64,000 bases of DNA from JAABRB01 sp963735025. GTDB lineage: Bacteria > Pseudomonadota > Gammaproteobacteria > Burkholderiales > SG8-39. This document shows, piece after piece, positions 1 through 8,741 of this stretch. The stretch covers positions 124,001 through 188,000 of the forward strand of contig CAVTJG010000008.1 in assembly GCA_963735025.1 (NCBI GenBank). The letters are read 5' to 3'. Position numbers and translations under genes: made by a program. The notes below the pieces were generated by a model. The model made no database searches and was not told the DNA's origin. It was given only the letters and a program-made list of their open reading frames with translations. The first letter of the stretch is position 1, and every line of letters starts with the position of its first letter.

Positions 1-1
1 C

Positions 2-427
2 TGGACGTTCGCCGCCGCGGTCGCCTCGCTGGTCGCCTCGGCTTGTTACGGGTTCGCGGGCCACTACGCCAAGGCGCTCGGCGGGACCATGACGCCGCTC
101 ACGCTTGCGCTCGGCAGTCAGCTGGGTGCCGCCGTCGTTCTCGCACCCGCGACGCTCTTCGCATTGCCGACCGGATTGCCGCCAGGGCGTGCCGTCGCGA
201 GCGTCGCCGTGCTGGCAATTGTTTGCACGGCCGCCGCCTATCTCGCGTATTTCCGTCTGGTCGTGCGCATCGGTCCGGTGCGCGCGCTCACCGTGACTTT
301 TCTCATTCCGGTGTTCGGGCTGCTCTGGGGAGCCGTGTTTTTCGGTGAGCCGATCACCGTCGGCATGATTGCCGGATGCGCGACAGTGCTCCTCGCGACC
401 GGCCTGGTGCTGCGCGCGGAGCGGTGA
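2..427 (+). CDS. EamA/DMT-family transporter, 3' part
   Basis: The window opens inside this gene; the frame is open from base 2 and stops at 427, so about 141 C-terminal residues are present. They form a run of hydrophobic helices ending in a short basic tail (LVLRAER), as in the second five-helix half of drug/metabolite exporters. These are inner-membrane exporters of amino acids or small metabolites; nothing here fixes the substrate. It converges with dcd, leaving about 60 bp between the two stop codons. Family assignment is reasonably sure, function is not. Confidence 0.7.
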   Translation, partial: WTFAAAVASLVASACYGFAGHYAKALGGTMTPLTLALGSQLGAAVVLAPATLFALPTGLPPGRAVASVAVLAIVCTAAAYLAYFRLVVRIGPVRALTVTFLIPVFGLLWGAVFFGEPITVGMIAGCATVLLATGLVLRAER

Positions 428-486
428 CGGATCAATCCCGCTCTGGATTCACGCTTGCGCGGGAATAACGGCCAATTATGAGTTTC

Positions 487-1056
487 CTACCCCATACGCG
501 GAAGCGTTACTCCTTGCTGACCCTGATATTTCCCCCCGCGATCCTTGTACGACGTCTCGCAGACCTCGTCGGACTCGAAGAAGATCACCTGCGCCACGCC
601 CTCGTTCGCATAGATCTTCGCCGGTAGCGGCGTGGTGTTGGAGAACTCGAGCGTGACGAATCCTTCCCATTCTGGCTCGAAGGGCGTCACGTTGACGATG
701 ATGCCGCAGCGCGCGTAGGTCGACTTGCCCAGGCAGATGGTCAAGACGTTGCGCGGAATCCTGAAGTACTCCACGGTGCGTGCGAGCGCGAACGAATTGG
801 GCGGGATGATGCAAACGTCGCCGCGAAAGTCGACGAACGACTTCGCGTCGAAGTCCTTCGGGTCCACGATCGTGGAGTTGATGTTCGTGAAGATCTTGAA
901 GTCCGGCGAGCACCGGATGTCGTAACCGTAGCTCGATGTGCCGAACGACACGACCTTGCGGCCCTCCACCGACTTGACCTGTCCCGGCTCGAAGGGCTCG
1001 ATCATGCGGTGCTCCTCCGCCATTCGGCGGATCCACTTGTCGGATTTGATGCTCAC
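487..1056 (-). CDS. dcd: dCTP deaminase
   Basis: Cytosolic enzyme that deaminates dCTP to dUTP, the main route to dUMP for thymidylate synthesis in proteobacteria. The 189 residues match the usual family length of about 188-193. The family core SSYGYDIR lies near residue 42 and the nucleotide-binding stretch GKSTYARCGI near residues 110-119. The glutamate-containing segment EGFVTLEFSNTTPLP and the C-terminal lid GGKYQGQQGVTLPR are also present. It lies downstream of apbC on the same strand, separated by about 210 bp, a pairing common in betaproteobacteria. The start is the first ATG of the conserved MSIKSDKWIR N-terminus and is preceded by GGGGAGGA. Confidence 0.95.
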   Translation of the reverse strand: MSIKSDKWIRRMAEEHRMIEPFEPGQVKSVEGRKVVSFGTSSYGYDIRCSPDFKIFTNINSTIVDPKDFDAKSFVDFRGDVCIIPPNSFALARTVEYFRIPRNVLTICLGKSTYARCGIIVNVTPFEPEWEGFVTLEFSNTTPLPAKIYANEGVAQVIFFESDEVCETSYKDRGGKYQGQQGVTLPRMG

Positions 1057-1077
1057 TGAATCCTCCCCGCAAACGAC

Positions 1078-1101
1078 GACGGCGCCTTGCGCGGCGCCGT
1101 C
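1078..1101. terminator. hairpin between apbC and dcd
   Basis: Perfect 9-bp inverted repeat GACGGCGCC / GGCGCCGTC around a 6-nt loop (TTGCGC), in the 208-bp gap between the apbC stop and the dcd start. No T-run follows on either strand, so it is not a textbook intrinsic terminator. It may be a 3'-end stabiliser or part of the dcd leader. Confidence 0.35.
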
Positions 1102-1264
1102 AGGGTTTGATGCCTAGTTTCCTGCCGTCGTATCACAGTCGGCATTGTACGGTCTTCAGTCCGGACTCCTGCAATCCGCAGCACCTCCCGTCCGACTGTC
1201 GAGCGACGTCCGCTCCAACAAGCGGCGCTGCCTCGTCTGGCAAACGATTGGTTTCGACCGCCGA

Positions 1265-2353
1265 CTAGGTATTCTGAATCACTATGTTGGGGAATTTGCC
1301 GCTCATGTCCTTCTGGAGGTCGCCGATCTTGACCGCAATGCGCCGCGCGATCCGCCGATAGATTTCCGCGACGCGCCCGTCCGGATCGGACACGACGCTC
1401 GGCTTGCCCGAGTCGGCATATTCGCGGATGCTCATGTCAAGCGGCAGTGCGCCCAGGAACTCGGTCCCGTAGTCCTTGCACATCCGCTCGGCTCCGCCGG
1501 AGCCGAAGATCGATTCCTCGTGCCCGCAGTTCGAGCAGATGTGGATCGACATGTTCTCGACGATGCCGAGGATCGGAATGCCCACCTTCTCGAACATCTT
1601 GAGCCCCTTGCGCGCATCGATGAGCGCGATGTCCTGGGGCGTGGTGACGATCACCGCACCGGTCACTGGAACCTTCTGCGCAAGCGTGAGCTGGATGTCT
1701 CCCGTGCCGGGCGGCAGGTCGACCACGAGATAGTCGAGCGCGCGCCACTTCGTGTCCTTCAGCAGTTGCTCGAGCGCCTGGGTCACCATCGGCCCACGCC
1801 ACACCATCGGGGTGTCGACGTCGATCAGGAACCCGATCGAGCTCGCCTGGATGCCGTGGCCCGTCATCGGCTCGAGGCTCTTGCCGTCCTTCGACTCGGG
1901 CCGTCCAGTGATGCCGAGCATCGTCGGTTGTGATGGCCCGTAGATGTCGGCATCGAGCATGCCGACCGAGGCGCCCTCCGCGGCGAGCGCCAGGGCGAGA
2001 TTCACGGCCGTGGTGGATTTTCCGACGCCGCCCTTTCCGGAGGCGACCGCGATGATGTTCTTGACTTCCGGCACCAGCTTGACGCCGCGCTGCACGGCAT
2101 GCGAGACGATCTTCGAGCGCACGGCCACGTCGGCCGCGCGGACTCCCGGGACCGCGCGCACCCGGTCGCCGACCAGCTTCCTGATCAGGTCGAGCTGACT
2201 CTTGCCGGGATAGCCGAGCTCGATCTCGAGCGACACGTCAGCGTCGCTCACCTTGAGGTTCTTGATCGAGCGGGTGGTGACGAAGTCCTTCTCTGTGTTC
2301 GGGTCGACGACTTCCTTCAATGCGGATTGGATGTCCTGTTCGGTGATTCCCAT
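1265..2353 (-). CDS. apbC: Mrp/ApbC iron-sulfur cluster carrier ATPase
   Basis: P-loop ATPase of the Mrp/NBP35 family that binds and transfers [4Fe-4S] clusters in the cytosol. The 362 residues comprise an N-terminal MIP18/DUF59-like domain (about residues 1-95) and then the deviant Walker A motif GKGGVGKST with the lysine pair typical of the ParA/MinD class. The VDLPPGTGD motif follows, and near residue 270 is the CxxC pair (CSNC) that holds the cluster at the dimer interface. It is divergent from metG across 135 bp, as in many betaproteobacteria. Confidence 0.95.
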   Translation of the reverse strand: MGITEQDIQSALKEVVDPNTEKDFVTTRSIKNLKVSDADVSLEIELGYPGKSQLDLIRKLVGDRVRAVPGVRAADVAVRSKIVSHAVQRGVKLVPEVKNIIAVASGKGGVGKSTTAVNLALALAAEGASVGMLDADIYGPSQPTMLGITGRPESKDGKSLEPMTGHGIQASSIGFLIDVDTPMVWRGPMVTQALEQLLKDTKWRALDYLVVDLPPGTGDIQLTLAQKVPVTGAVIVTTPQDIALIDARKGLKMFEKVGIPILGIVENMSIHICSNCGHEESIFGSGGAERMCKDYGTEFLGALPLDMSIREYADSGKPSVVSDPDGRVAEIYRRIARRIAVKIGDLQKDMSGKFPNIVIQNT

Positions 2354-2488
2354 GATGCTCTCTGGAGAGGAAGGGCCGACGCTCGCGCGAAGGCGCGATC
2401 GTGGCTGAAAAGACCGCTAGTGTAGCAAAGCCGCCTCGGCCGCTAAACCACGCTAAAATCACGGGTTTAGAGCATCTCTCCGGACCGA

Positions 2489-4589
2489 ATGCCGCGCCGC
2501 CTCCTCGTAACGTCCGCCCTGCCCTACGCCAATGGAGCGATCCATCTTGGCCACCTGGTCGAGTACATCCAGACCGATATCTGGGTGCGCTTCCAGCGCC
2601 TGCGCGGGCACGAGGTGCACTACGTCTGCGCCGACGACACCCACGGCACGCCGATCATGCTGCGTGCCGAGCAGGAAGGAATTGCCCCGGAGCAGCTGAT
2701 CGCGCGGGTGTTCGACGAGCACACGCGCGATTTCGCCGGCTTCCTGATCGAATTCGACAACTACTACAGCACGAACTCTCCGGAGAACCGTGCCTTCTGC
2801 GAGGACATCTACGGCGCACTCGAGAAGAACGACCTTCATCGCGCGCCGCTCGGTCGAGCAGTTCTACGATCCGGTCAAGGCGATGTTCCTTCCCGACCGG
2901 TATATCCGGGGTCAGTGCCCCAAATGCGGCGCCAAGGACCAGTACGGCGACTCCTGCGAGGTTTGCGGTTCGACCTATTCACCCACCGACCTGATCGAGC
3001 CGTATTCGGTGGTATCGGGTGCGAAACCGGTACGGAAAGCCTCCGAGCACTACTTCTTCAAGCTCTCGGATCCGCGCTGCCAGGCGTTTCTGAAGACATG
3101 GACCCGGTCGGGCACCCTTCAGCCCGAGGCGGCGAACAAGATGGACGAGTGGTTCGGGGCGGGGCTGCAGGACTGGGACATCTCGCGCGACCCGCCCTAT
3201 TTCGGATTCCCGATCCCCGGCACCGACGGGCAGAAGTTCTTCTACGTCTGGCTCGACGCGCCGGTCGGTTACTTCGCGAGCTTTCGCAACCTCTGCGAAA
3301 AACGTACCGCAGCGGGGCGGCCGATGGACATCGATGCGTTTCTGCGCCCGGGAAGCGACACCGAGATGGTGCATTTCATCGGCAAGGACATTCTCTATTT
3401 TCACGCGCTGTTCTGGCCCGCGATGCTGGAACATTCGGGCTATCGCACGCCCTCGAACGTCTACGCACACGGATTTCTCACCGTCAACGGCGAGAAGATG
3501 TCGAAGTCGCGCGGCACGTTCATCACGGCGGAGAGCTACCTGTCGCTCGGATTGAATCCGGAATGGCTGCGCTACTACTACGCTGCCAAGCTCAACGGCA
3601 CGATGGAGGACATCGACCTCAACCTCGACGACTTCGTCGCGCGAGTGAACGCGGATCTGGTCGGGAAGTTCGTCAACATCGCGAGCCGTGCCTCCGGATT
3701 CATCCACAAGCACTTCGACGGAAAGCTCGCGCCGGATGCCGACCCGGGCGCGTTCGCGACCGAGTTTCCCGGACTCTTCTCGGGCGCCGACGTGGCGGCG
3801 GAAACTTACGAGCGCCGAGAATACGGCAAGTGCCTGCGAATGATCATGCAAGGCGCCGAGAACGTGAATCAGTACTTCGACCGCAACCAGCCGTGGTCGC
3901 TCGCCAAGGACCCAGCGCGGCATGCGACGCTGCACGCGGTCTGCTCGGCCGCACTGAACGCCTTCCGGTTGCTGACACTGTATCTCAAGCCCGTGCTGCC
4001 ACGGCTTGCCGCGGAAGTCGAGACATTCCTCGCGATTCCTCCGCTCACCTGGGCAGATGCAGGAACACTGCTTCCGGGCGGCCATACGATCCAGCCATAC
4101 CGCCACCTGATGGGGCGCCTCGAAGCAAAGCAGATCGACGCGCTGGTCGCTGCCAACCTGGAGTCGCGTGCCGCGCCTGCGCCCGTCATCACCCCGCATT
4201 CCCAGCAGCGGCATGCCGAGCAACAAGCGCACACCAACGCCGGGACCGCGCCCGCCACGTCCGGCATCATAGGCATCGACGACTTTTCCAAGGTGGATCT
4301 GCGCGTCGCCCAGATCGTCAGGGCCGAGCACGTCGAAGGCGCCGACAAGCTCCTCAAGCTGACGCTCGACATCGGCACCGAGACTCGTACCGTTTTCGCG
4401 GGAATCAAGAGTGCATATGATCCAGCCACCCTCGAGGGCCGCTACACCGTGATGGTGGCGAACCTCGCCCCGCGAAAAATGCGCTTCGGGACGTCGGAAG
4501 GCATGGTGCTCGCCGCGTCGGGCGATGGCCCGGGGATCTTCCTGATCGGACCGGATTCGGGCGCGAGTCCCGGAATGAAGGTCAAGTAA
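2489..4589 (+). CDS. metG: Methionyl-tRNA synthetase (one-base frameshift)
   Basis: Charges tRNA-Met with methionine. The first frame (from 2489) carries the start and the HIGH signature as HLGH near residue 21. At about 2837 one extra C shifts the frame: removing it gives LEKNDL joined to IARRSVEQFYDP, the expected family sequence. The second frame then runs to 4589 with the zinc knuckle (CPKC...CEVCG), the KMSKS loop, and a C-terminal tRNA-binding OB-fold domain (from about 4270) found in long MetG proteins. Corrected length is about 699 residues, normal for the class with the C-terminal domain. metG is essential, so the break is most likely a sequence error. Confidence 0.93.
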
Positions 4590-4590
4590 C

Positions 4591-4607
4591 GGCCGCGCGA
4601 CGCGGCC
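4591..4607. terminator. GC-rich hairpin after metG
   Basis: Inverted repeat GGCCGCG / CGCGGCC with a 3-nt loop starts two bases after the metG stop codon. metG and the RHH gene converge here, so it could serve both. There is no clear T-run on the plus strand. Confidence 0.4.
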
Positions 4608-4620
4608 GATCAAAACTCCG

Positions 4621-4836
4621 CTAGCCCCGCTTTGCCCGCGTGCCAGCCGCCACGGCGCCGGCACGCGCCACATTGCTCTGCGTCTTCCATGTGACACCGT
4701 GCGCCGTGAGGTAATCGCGGATCAGCTGGCGCACCACCTGGGAGGGCGTCAGGTCCTGTGCGGCGCAGAGCCGCTCCAGCGCACGCTTCTTGGCCGGGTC
4801 GACGAGTATCGTCAGGCGGGCAGTCTTGGTTTCCAT
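4621..4836 (-). CDS. Ribbon-helix-helix DNA-binding protein
   Basis: Small 71-residue protein with a ribbon-helix-helix (CopG/Arc-like) fold. The N-terminal strand TARLTILVDP is followed by a helix with basic residues (AKKRALERLCAAQ) and a second helix (TPSQVVRQLIRDYLTAHG), then a short basic tail. RHH proteins dimerise and insert the paired strand into the DNA major groove, often at tandem repeats. It is transcribed away from the hyf-type operon, and the 268 bp between them hold an array of 13/14-bp direct repeats. A role as local regulator of that operon is inferred. No toxin gene is adjacent, so an antitoxin role is less likely. Confidence 0.7.
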   Translation of the reverse strand: METKTARLTILVDPAKKRALERLCAAQDLTPSQVVRQLIRDYLTAHGVTWKTQSNVARAGAVAAGTRAKRG

Positions 4837-4883
4837 GGACGAAAGCCGGGCACGTCAGCTGAGAACGGTATGCACATGAAGGC

Positions 4884-4968
4884 TACGCACTACCTCTACG
4901 CACCTAATTCTACGCACCTATTCCACGCACCCATTCCACGCACCAATTCTGGCACTGACCCTACGCAT
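4884..4968. repeat. Array of 13/14-bp direct repeats
   Basis: The heptamer YACGCAC recurs at 4884, 4897, 4911, 4924 and 4937. A degenerate copy (tggcact) lies at 4950 and TACGCAT at 4962, giving a 12-14 bp period over seven positions. Spacers are AT-rich (CTAATT, CTATT, CCATT, CAATT). The last unit reaches the -35 region of the likely promoter for the downstream operon. The regular one-helical-turn-plus spacing suggests cooperative protein binding. Confidence 0.75.
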
Positions 4969-4992
4969 ATATGATGTTAACTTCATTATAAT
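4964..4992 (+). promoter_or_regulatory. Putative sigma-70 promoter of the hyf-type operon
   Basis: A perfect -10 hexamer TATAAT lies at 4987-4992 in a local AT-rich island within otherwise very GC-rich DNA. The matching -35 position (about 4964-4969) has no good TTGACA and overlaps the last repeat of the array. That fits a promoter needing an activator, or occluded by a repressor, bound to the repeats. The first gene starts at 5105, giving a leader of about 105 nt. Confidence 0.5.
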
Positions 4993-5104
4993 CACGCCAC
5001 GGTATTCACGCCAGCATGCCCCGAGCAGCCAGGATGCATCCAAACCCGGGTCGGAACACGGTCCAGCGCGGCTCCCGCCGTTCGCGCGCGAAGGAGCGCC
5101 GCGC

Positions 5105-7130
5105 GTGATCGCCACGCCGCTCGCCGGCGCCCTGACCTGCATTGTCATCTGGCTCGCGCTGGGCGGTCTGTCGCTCATCCCTGCGGCAAACGCTTCGTTC
5201 GCGCGCAACTTGGCCTTTCCCGTCGGGGCACTCACCGGCCTCGCGCTCGCGGCTTTCGGCCTGGGCGCCATCTGGGAGCCGGCCACAAGCGCCACCCTGC
5301 TGCTCGGATTGCCGGACCTGCCGTTTCACGTCCGCACCGACCCGCTCGCCGGATTCTTCCTGCTCCTGCTGGGTGCGGTCTCGACCGGAATCTCCGTCTA
5401 TGCGGCGGGCTACTTTCGCGGCGAGCCGTCGGGTCGGCTGGCGCTGATCGGGCTGCAGTACTTCGTGTTCCTCGCGAGCATGGCGATGGTCATCCTCGCG
5501 GATGACGCGTATCTCTTCATGGTCGCGTGGGAGACGATGGCGCTCGCATCGTACTTTCTGGTCACGACCGACCACCATCAGGCAGCGATTCGCAGCGCGG
5601 GATTCCTCTATCTGCTCATCGCGCACCTCGGTGCACTCGCCATCCTGCTCTGCTTTGGGGTCATGAACGGGGGCCGGGGCGACTACTCCTTCGCCGCGCT
5701 GCGTGCGAGCGAGCTCACGCCACATTGGGCGACCATCGCCTTCCTGCTCGCTTTCTTCGGCTTCGGCGCGAAGGCCGGAATGATCCCGCTGCACGCCTGG
5801 CTGCCGGAGGCGCACCCGGCAGCCCCCTCGCCGGTTTCCGCACTGATGAGCGGAGTCATGATCAAGACCGCCATCTACGGCATGGTGCGCGTGATCTACG
5901 ACTTGATCGGCGATCTGCGCTGGGAGTGGGGCGTGGTCGTACTCGTCATCGCTGCGGGCACGACGCTCTTCGGCGTCCTGTACGCCCTGATGCAGCACGA
6001 CCTCAAGCGGCTGCTCGCCTATCACTCCGTCGAGAACATCGGCATCATTCTGCTCGGGATCGGCATGTCGATGGTGTTCATCGGCTTCGGCCACCCGGTG
6101 GCGGGCGCGCTCGGACTGGTCGCGGCGCTCTACCACACCCTCAATCACGCGGTGTTCAAGGGACTCCTCTTCCTCGGCGCAGGCTCGATCCTGCATGCGC
6201 GCGGACTGCGCGATCTGAACGACATGGGCGGCCTCGCCCGCACGATGCCGAAGACCGCGCTCTATTTCCTCGTCGGCGCGCTCGCGATCTCGGCGCTTCC
6301 CCCGCTCAACGGGTTCGTGTCCGAGTGGCTCACCTTCCAGACCGCGCTGCAGGCGCCGATACTCGGGCACAGCGTCGTGCGCAGCATCCTGCCGCTCTTC
6401 GCGGCGACGCTCGCGCTCGCGGGCGCGCTCACCGCAATGTGCTTCGTGAAGGTGTACGGCATCGCGTTTCTCGGTCAGCCGCGCGAGCCGCGCCACCCGT
6501 CGCGCGATGCGGAAGCGCACCAAGGCGGCGACGGTGGAGTCATGGAACAGGTCGGCATGGCCTGGCTCGCCGTCGGATGTGTCGTCCTAGGGCGTGTTTC
6601 CGGTCGCAATGATCGTCGTCCTGAGCCGCGTGGTCACTTCGCTTACCGGGACCGGGCTCGCGGAGGAGGCGCTCACCGCCGGCTGGCTGTGGCTGGTGCC
6701 CACCAAATCGGCGCAGGCGAGCTACAGCCCGGTGATCTTTCTGGTCGTCATCGTGGGCGTGGTCATGCTGACCGCACTGCTCGTTTACCGCCTCTATCAC
6801 GGCCGGGTGCGGCGCGCGCCCGCCTGGGATTGCGGCTTCCCCGAACAGACGCCGCGCATGCAGGACACGGCCGACGCTTTCGGCCAGCCGATCCGCCACG
6901 TTTTCGGGCCGCTCTATCTCATGAAGCGCACCATGCCCGGCCCGGACGATCCTTCGCCGCGGTTCACGCTGAAGATCGAGGACCGGCACTGGTACTGGCT
7001 CTACCTGCCGGTCGCATGGCTCACGGAATTCGTCTCCGAGAAAGTGTCCCTGCTGCAGCAGGGTCGCATCAGCGTCTACCTGCTCTACAGCTTTCTCACC
7101 CTGATCGCGCTGCTGGTGTTCGTGGCATGA
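5105..7130 (+). CDS. hyfB: HyfB-type NuoL-like membrane subunit (one-base frameshift)
   Basis: Proton/sodium-antiporter-like subunit related to NuoL/MrpA, in the membrane arm of group-4-hydrogenase-like complexes. The GTG start has a good AAGGAG site 8 nt upstream (5091-5096). The first frame holds the antiporter core with the conserved lysine and histidine helices (GFGAKAGMIPLHAWLPEAHP near residue 220; HTLNHAVFKGLLF near 345). One extra C at about 6593 shifts the frame; removing it joins AVGCVVLG to VFPVAMIVVLSR and continues to 7130. Corrected length of about 674 residues equals that of E. coli HyfB. The stop overlaps the hyfC start (ATGA). Confidence 0.88.
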
Positions 7131-8077
7131 ACCAGGCCCCGGCGATCGCCTTTCAGGTCTTCCAGTCGGTCCTCGTGGTGCTGGCCGCGCCGTTACTCAT
7201 GGGGTGGGTCAACCAATGCCGGGCCTGGTTGCAGAATCGCTCGGCGCCTTCCATCCTGCTCCCCTACTACACACTCGCCAAGCTCTTCCGGAAGGATGCG
7301 GTGATCGCCGAGCACGCGTCGCCGCTCTTCCGACTGACGCCGTACATCCTATTCGGATGCATGTGGCTCGCCGGCGGGATCGTTCCCGTGCTCGCGACCG
7401 CCCTGCCGTTTGCACCGGCCGCGGACATCATCGCGCTCGTCGCGGTCTTCGCGCTTGCGCGCGTGTTCGCCGCGCTCGCGGCAATGGATATCGGAACCTC
7501 TTTCGGCGGCCTCGGCGCGCGCCGCGAAATGTTGATCGGCTTTCTCGCGGAGCCGGCGATGCTTATGACGCTGTTCACCGCCGCGTTCATCAGCGGCTCC
7601 ACCCAGCTCACCACGATCGTTGACGCCCTTTCGCACCGTGATCTCGTGATCCAGCCGAGCCTCGCGTTCGCCGCGGTCGCATTCCTCATGGTCCTGCTCG
7701 CCGAGAACGCTCGTATCCCGGTGGACAACCCGACGACGCACCTCGAGCTCACCATGGTGCACGAAGCGATGATTCTCGAGTACTCCGCGCGCCACCTGGC
7801 GCTCATCGAGTGGGGTGCGGCAATCAAGCTGTTTGCCTACATGACGATCGGATTCGCGCTGTTCGCACCGTGGGGAATCGCAACCGCCGGCGACTGGGCC
7901 GGTTTGCCGCTTGCGCTGGCCGCGCTGGTCGTAAAGCTCGCGATCGCCGGCGTGGGTCTCGCGGTGGTCGAGACCGCGTCGGCGAAGTTCCGCCTGTTCC
8001 GGGCGCCCGAGTTCCTCTCCACCGCCTTTCTTCTCGCGGTGCTGGGGATGCTCACCCACTTCCTCCTGCAGGGCTGA
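7127..8077 (+). CDS. hyfC: HyfC/HycD-type NuoH-like membrane subunit
   Basis: Integral membrane protein of 316 residues related to NuoH, which links the peripheral electron-transfer arm to the proton-pumping arm. It has several hydrophobic helices and the characteristic loop ENARIPVDNPTTHLELTMVH near residues 194-213. The acidic residues of this loop line the quinone-chamber-like cavity in complex I. It starts within the stop codon of hyfB and is followed after one base by hyfE, so it is translationally coupled in the operon. Confidence 0.93.
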   Translation: MNQAPAIAFQVFQSVLVVLAAPLLMGWVNQCRAWLQNRSAPSILLPYYTLAKLFRKDAVIAEHASPLFRLTPYILFGCMWLAGGIVPVLATALPFAPAADIIALVAVFALARVFAALAAMDIGTSFGGLGARREMLIGFLAEPAMLMTLFTAAFISGSTQLTTIVDALSHRDLVIQPSLAFAAVAFLMVLLAENARIPVDNPTTHLELTMVHEAMILEYSARHLALIEWGAAIKLFAYMTIGFALFAPWGIATAGDWAGLPLALAALVVKLAIAGVGLAVVETASAKFRLFRAPEFLSTAFLLAVLGMLTHFLLQG

Positions 8078-8078
8078 G

Positions 8079-8741
8079 ATGGACGCCTCGCTCGCCGGTC
8101 AGATCGTCAACCTGCTCGCGGCCTTCCTTCTGCTCGTGGCCTTTGCCATGCTTTCGCAGCGGCGGGTTCTCAGTCTGGTGCGCCTGTTTGCATGGCAAGG
8201 CGCGGCGCTCGCGCTGTCGACGCTGGTGGTGGGATACAGCACGGACCAGCCCCACCTCTACTTCTCTGCCGGGCTCACGGTCGCACTCAAGGTGATCCTG
8301 ATTCCGTGGGTGCTGCACCGCCTGATCGGGAGACTGGATGTCCGCTGGGACGTGGAGACGCTGCTCAACATTCCGACCACGATGCTCGCGGGGATCGCGC
8401 TGGTGATATTCGCGTTCGCGCTGGCCACGCCGATCTCCGAGATGGCGACAACGGTGACGCGCGGCACGCTGGGGATCGCTCTTGCGTGCGTCCTGCTTTC
8501 GTTCCTGATGATGATCGTGCGGCGCAAGGCGATCCCGCAGGTGATCGGCTTCCTCGCGCTCGAGAACGGGCTGTTCTTCGCCGCTACGAGCGCCACGTAC
8601 GGGATGCCGCTCGTGGTCGAGCTCGGCGTGGCACTGGACGTCCTGGTCGGCACCTTCATCTTCGGCATCTTCTTCTTCCACATCCGCGAGCAGTTCGACA
8701 GCCTCGACATCCGCCACATGGAAAAGCTCAAGGACGACTGA
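8079..8741 (+). CDS. hyfE: HyfE-type small membrane subunit
   Basis: Hydrophobic protein of 220 residues of the HyfE family (NuoK-like core with extra helices), part of the ion-translocating arm. Family residues include LKVILIPWVLHRL near residue 70 and GFLALENGLFF near 155, whose buried glutamate matches the proton-path glutamate of NuoK-like subunits. It starts one base after the hyfC stop and ends directly before the GTG start of hyfF. Confidence 0.9.
   Translation: MDASLAGQIVNLLAAFLLLVAFAMLSQRRVLSLVRLFAWQGAALALSTLVVGYSTDQPHLYFSAGLTVALKVILIPWVLHRLIGRLDVRWDVETLLNIPTTMLAGIALVIFAFALATPISEMATTVTRGTLGIALACVLLSFLMMIVRRKAIPQVIGFLALENGLFFAATSATYGMPLVVELGVALDVLVGTFIFGIFFFHIREQFDSLDIRHMEKLKDD

Noticed and set aside
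2979..4697. Long antisense open frame over metG
   Set aside because: Arginine-rich, without domain signals; a usual mirror of a high-GC gene. Similar mirrors over dnaE (16775-19117), glnE (36698-38782) and hyfB (5006-6523) were rejected for the same reason.
4884..4968. CRISPR-like array
   Set aside because: Units are 7 bp with 5-7 bp spacers and no cas genes; they fit protein-binding sites instead.
5105..8077. A 990-residue HyfB-HyfC fusion
   Set aside because: An inserted base at 6593 hides the HyfB end. The true end at 7130 overlaps an independent HyfC start.
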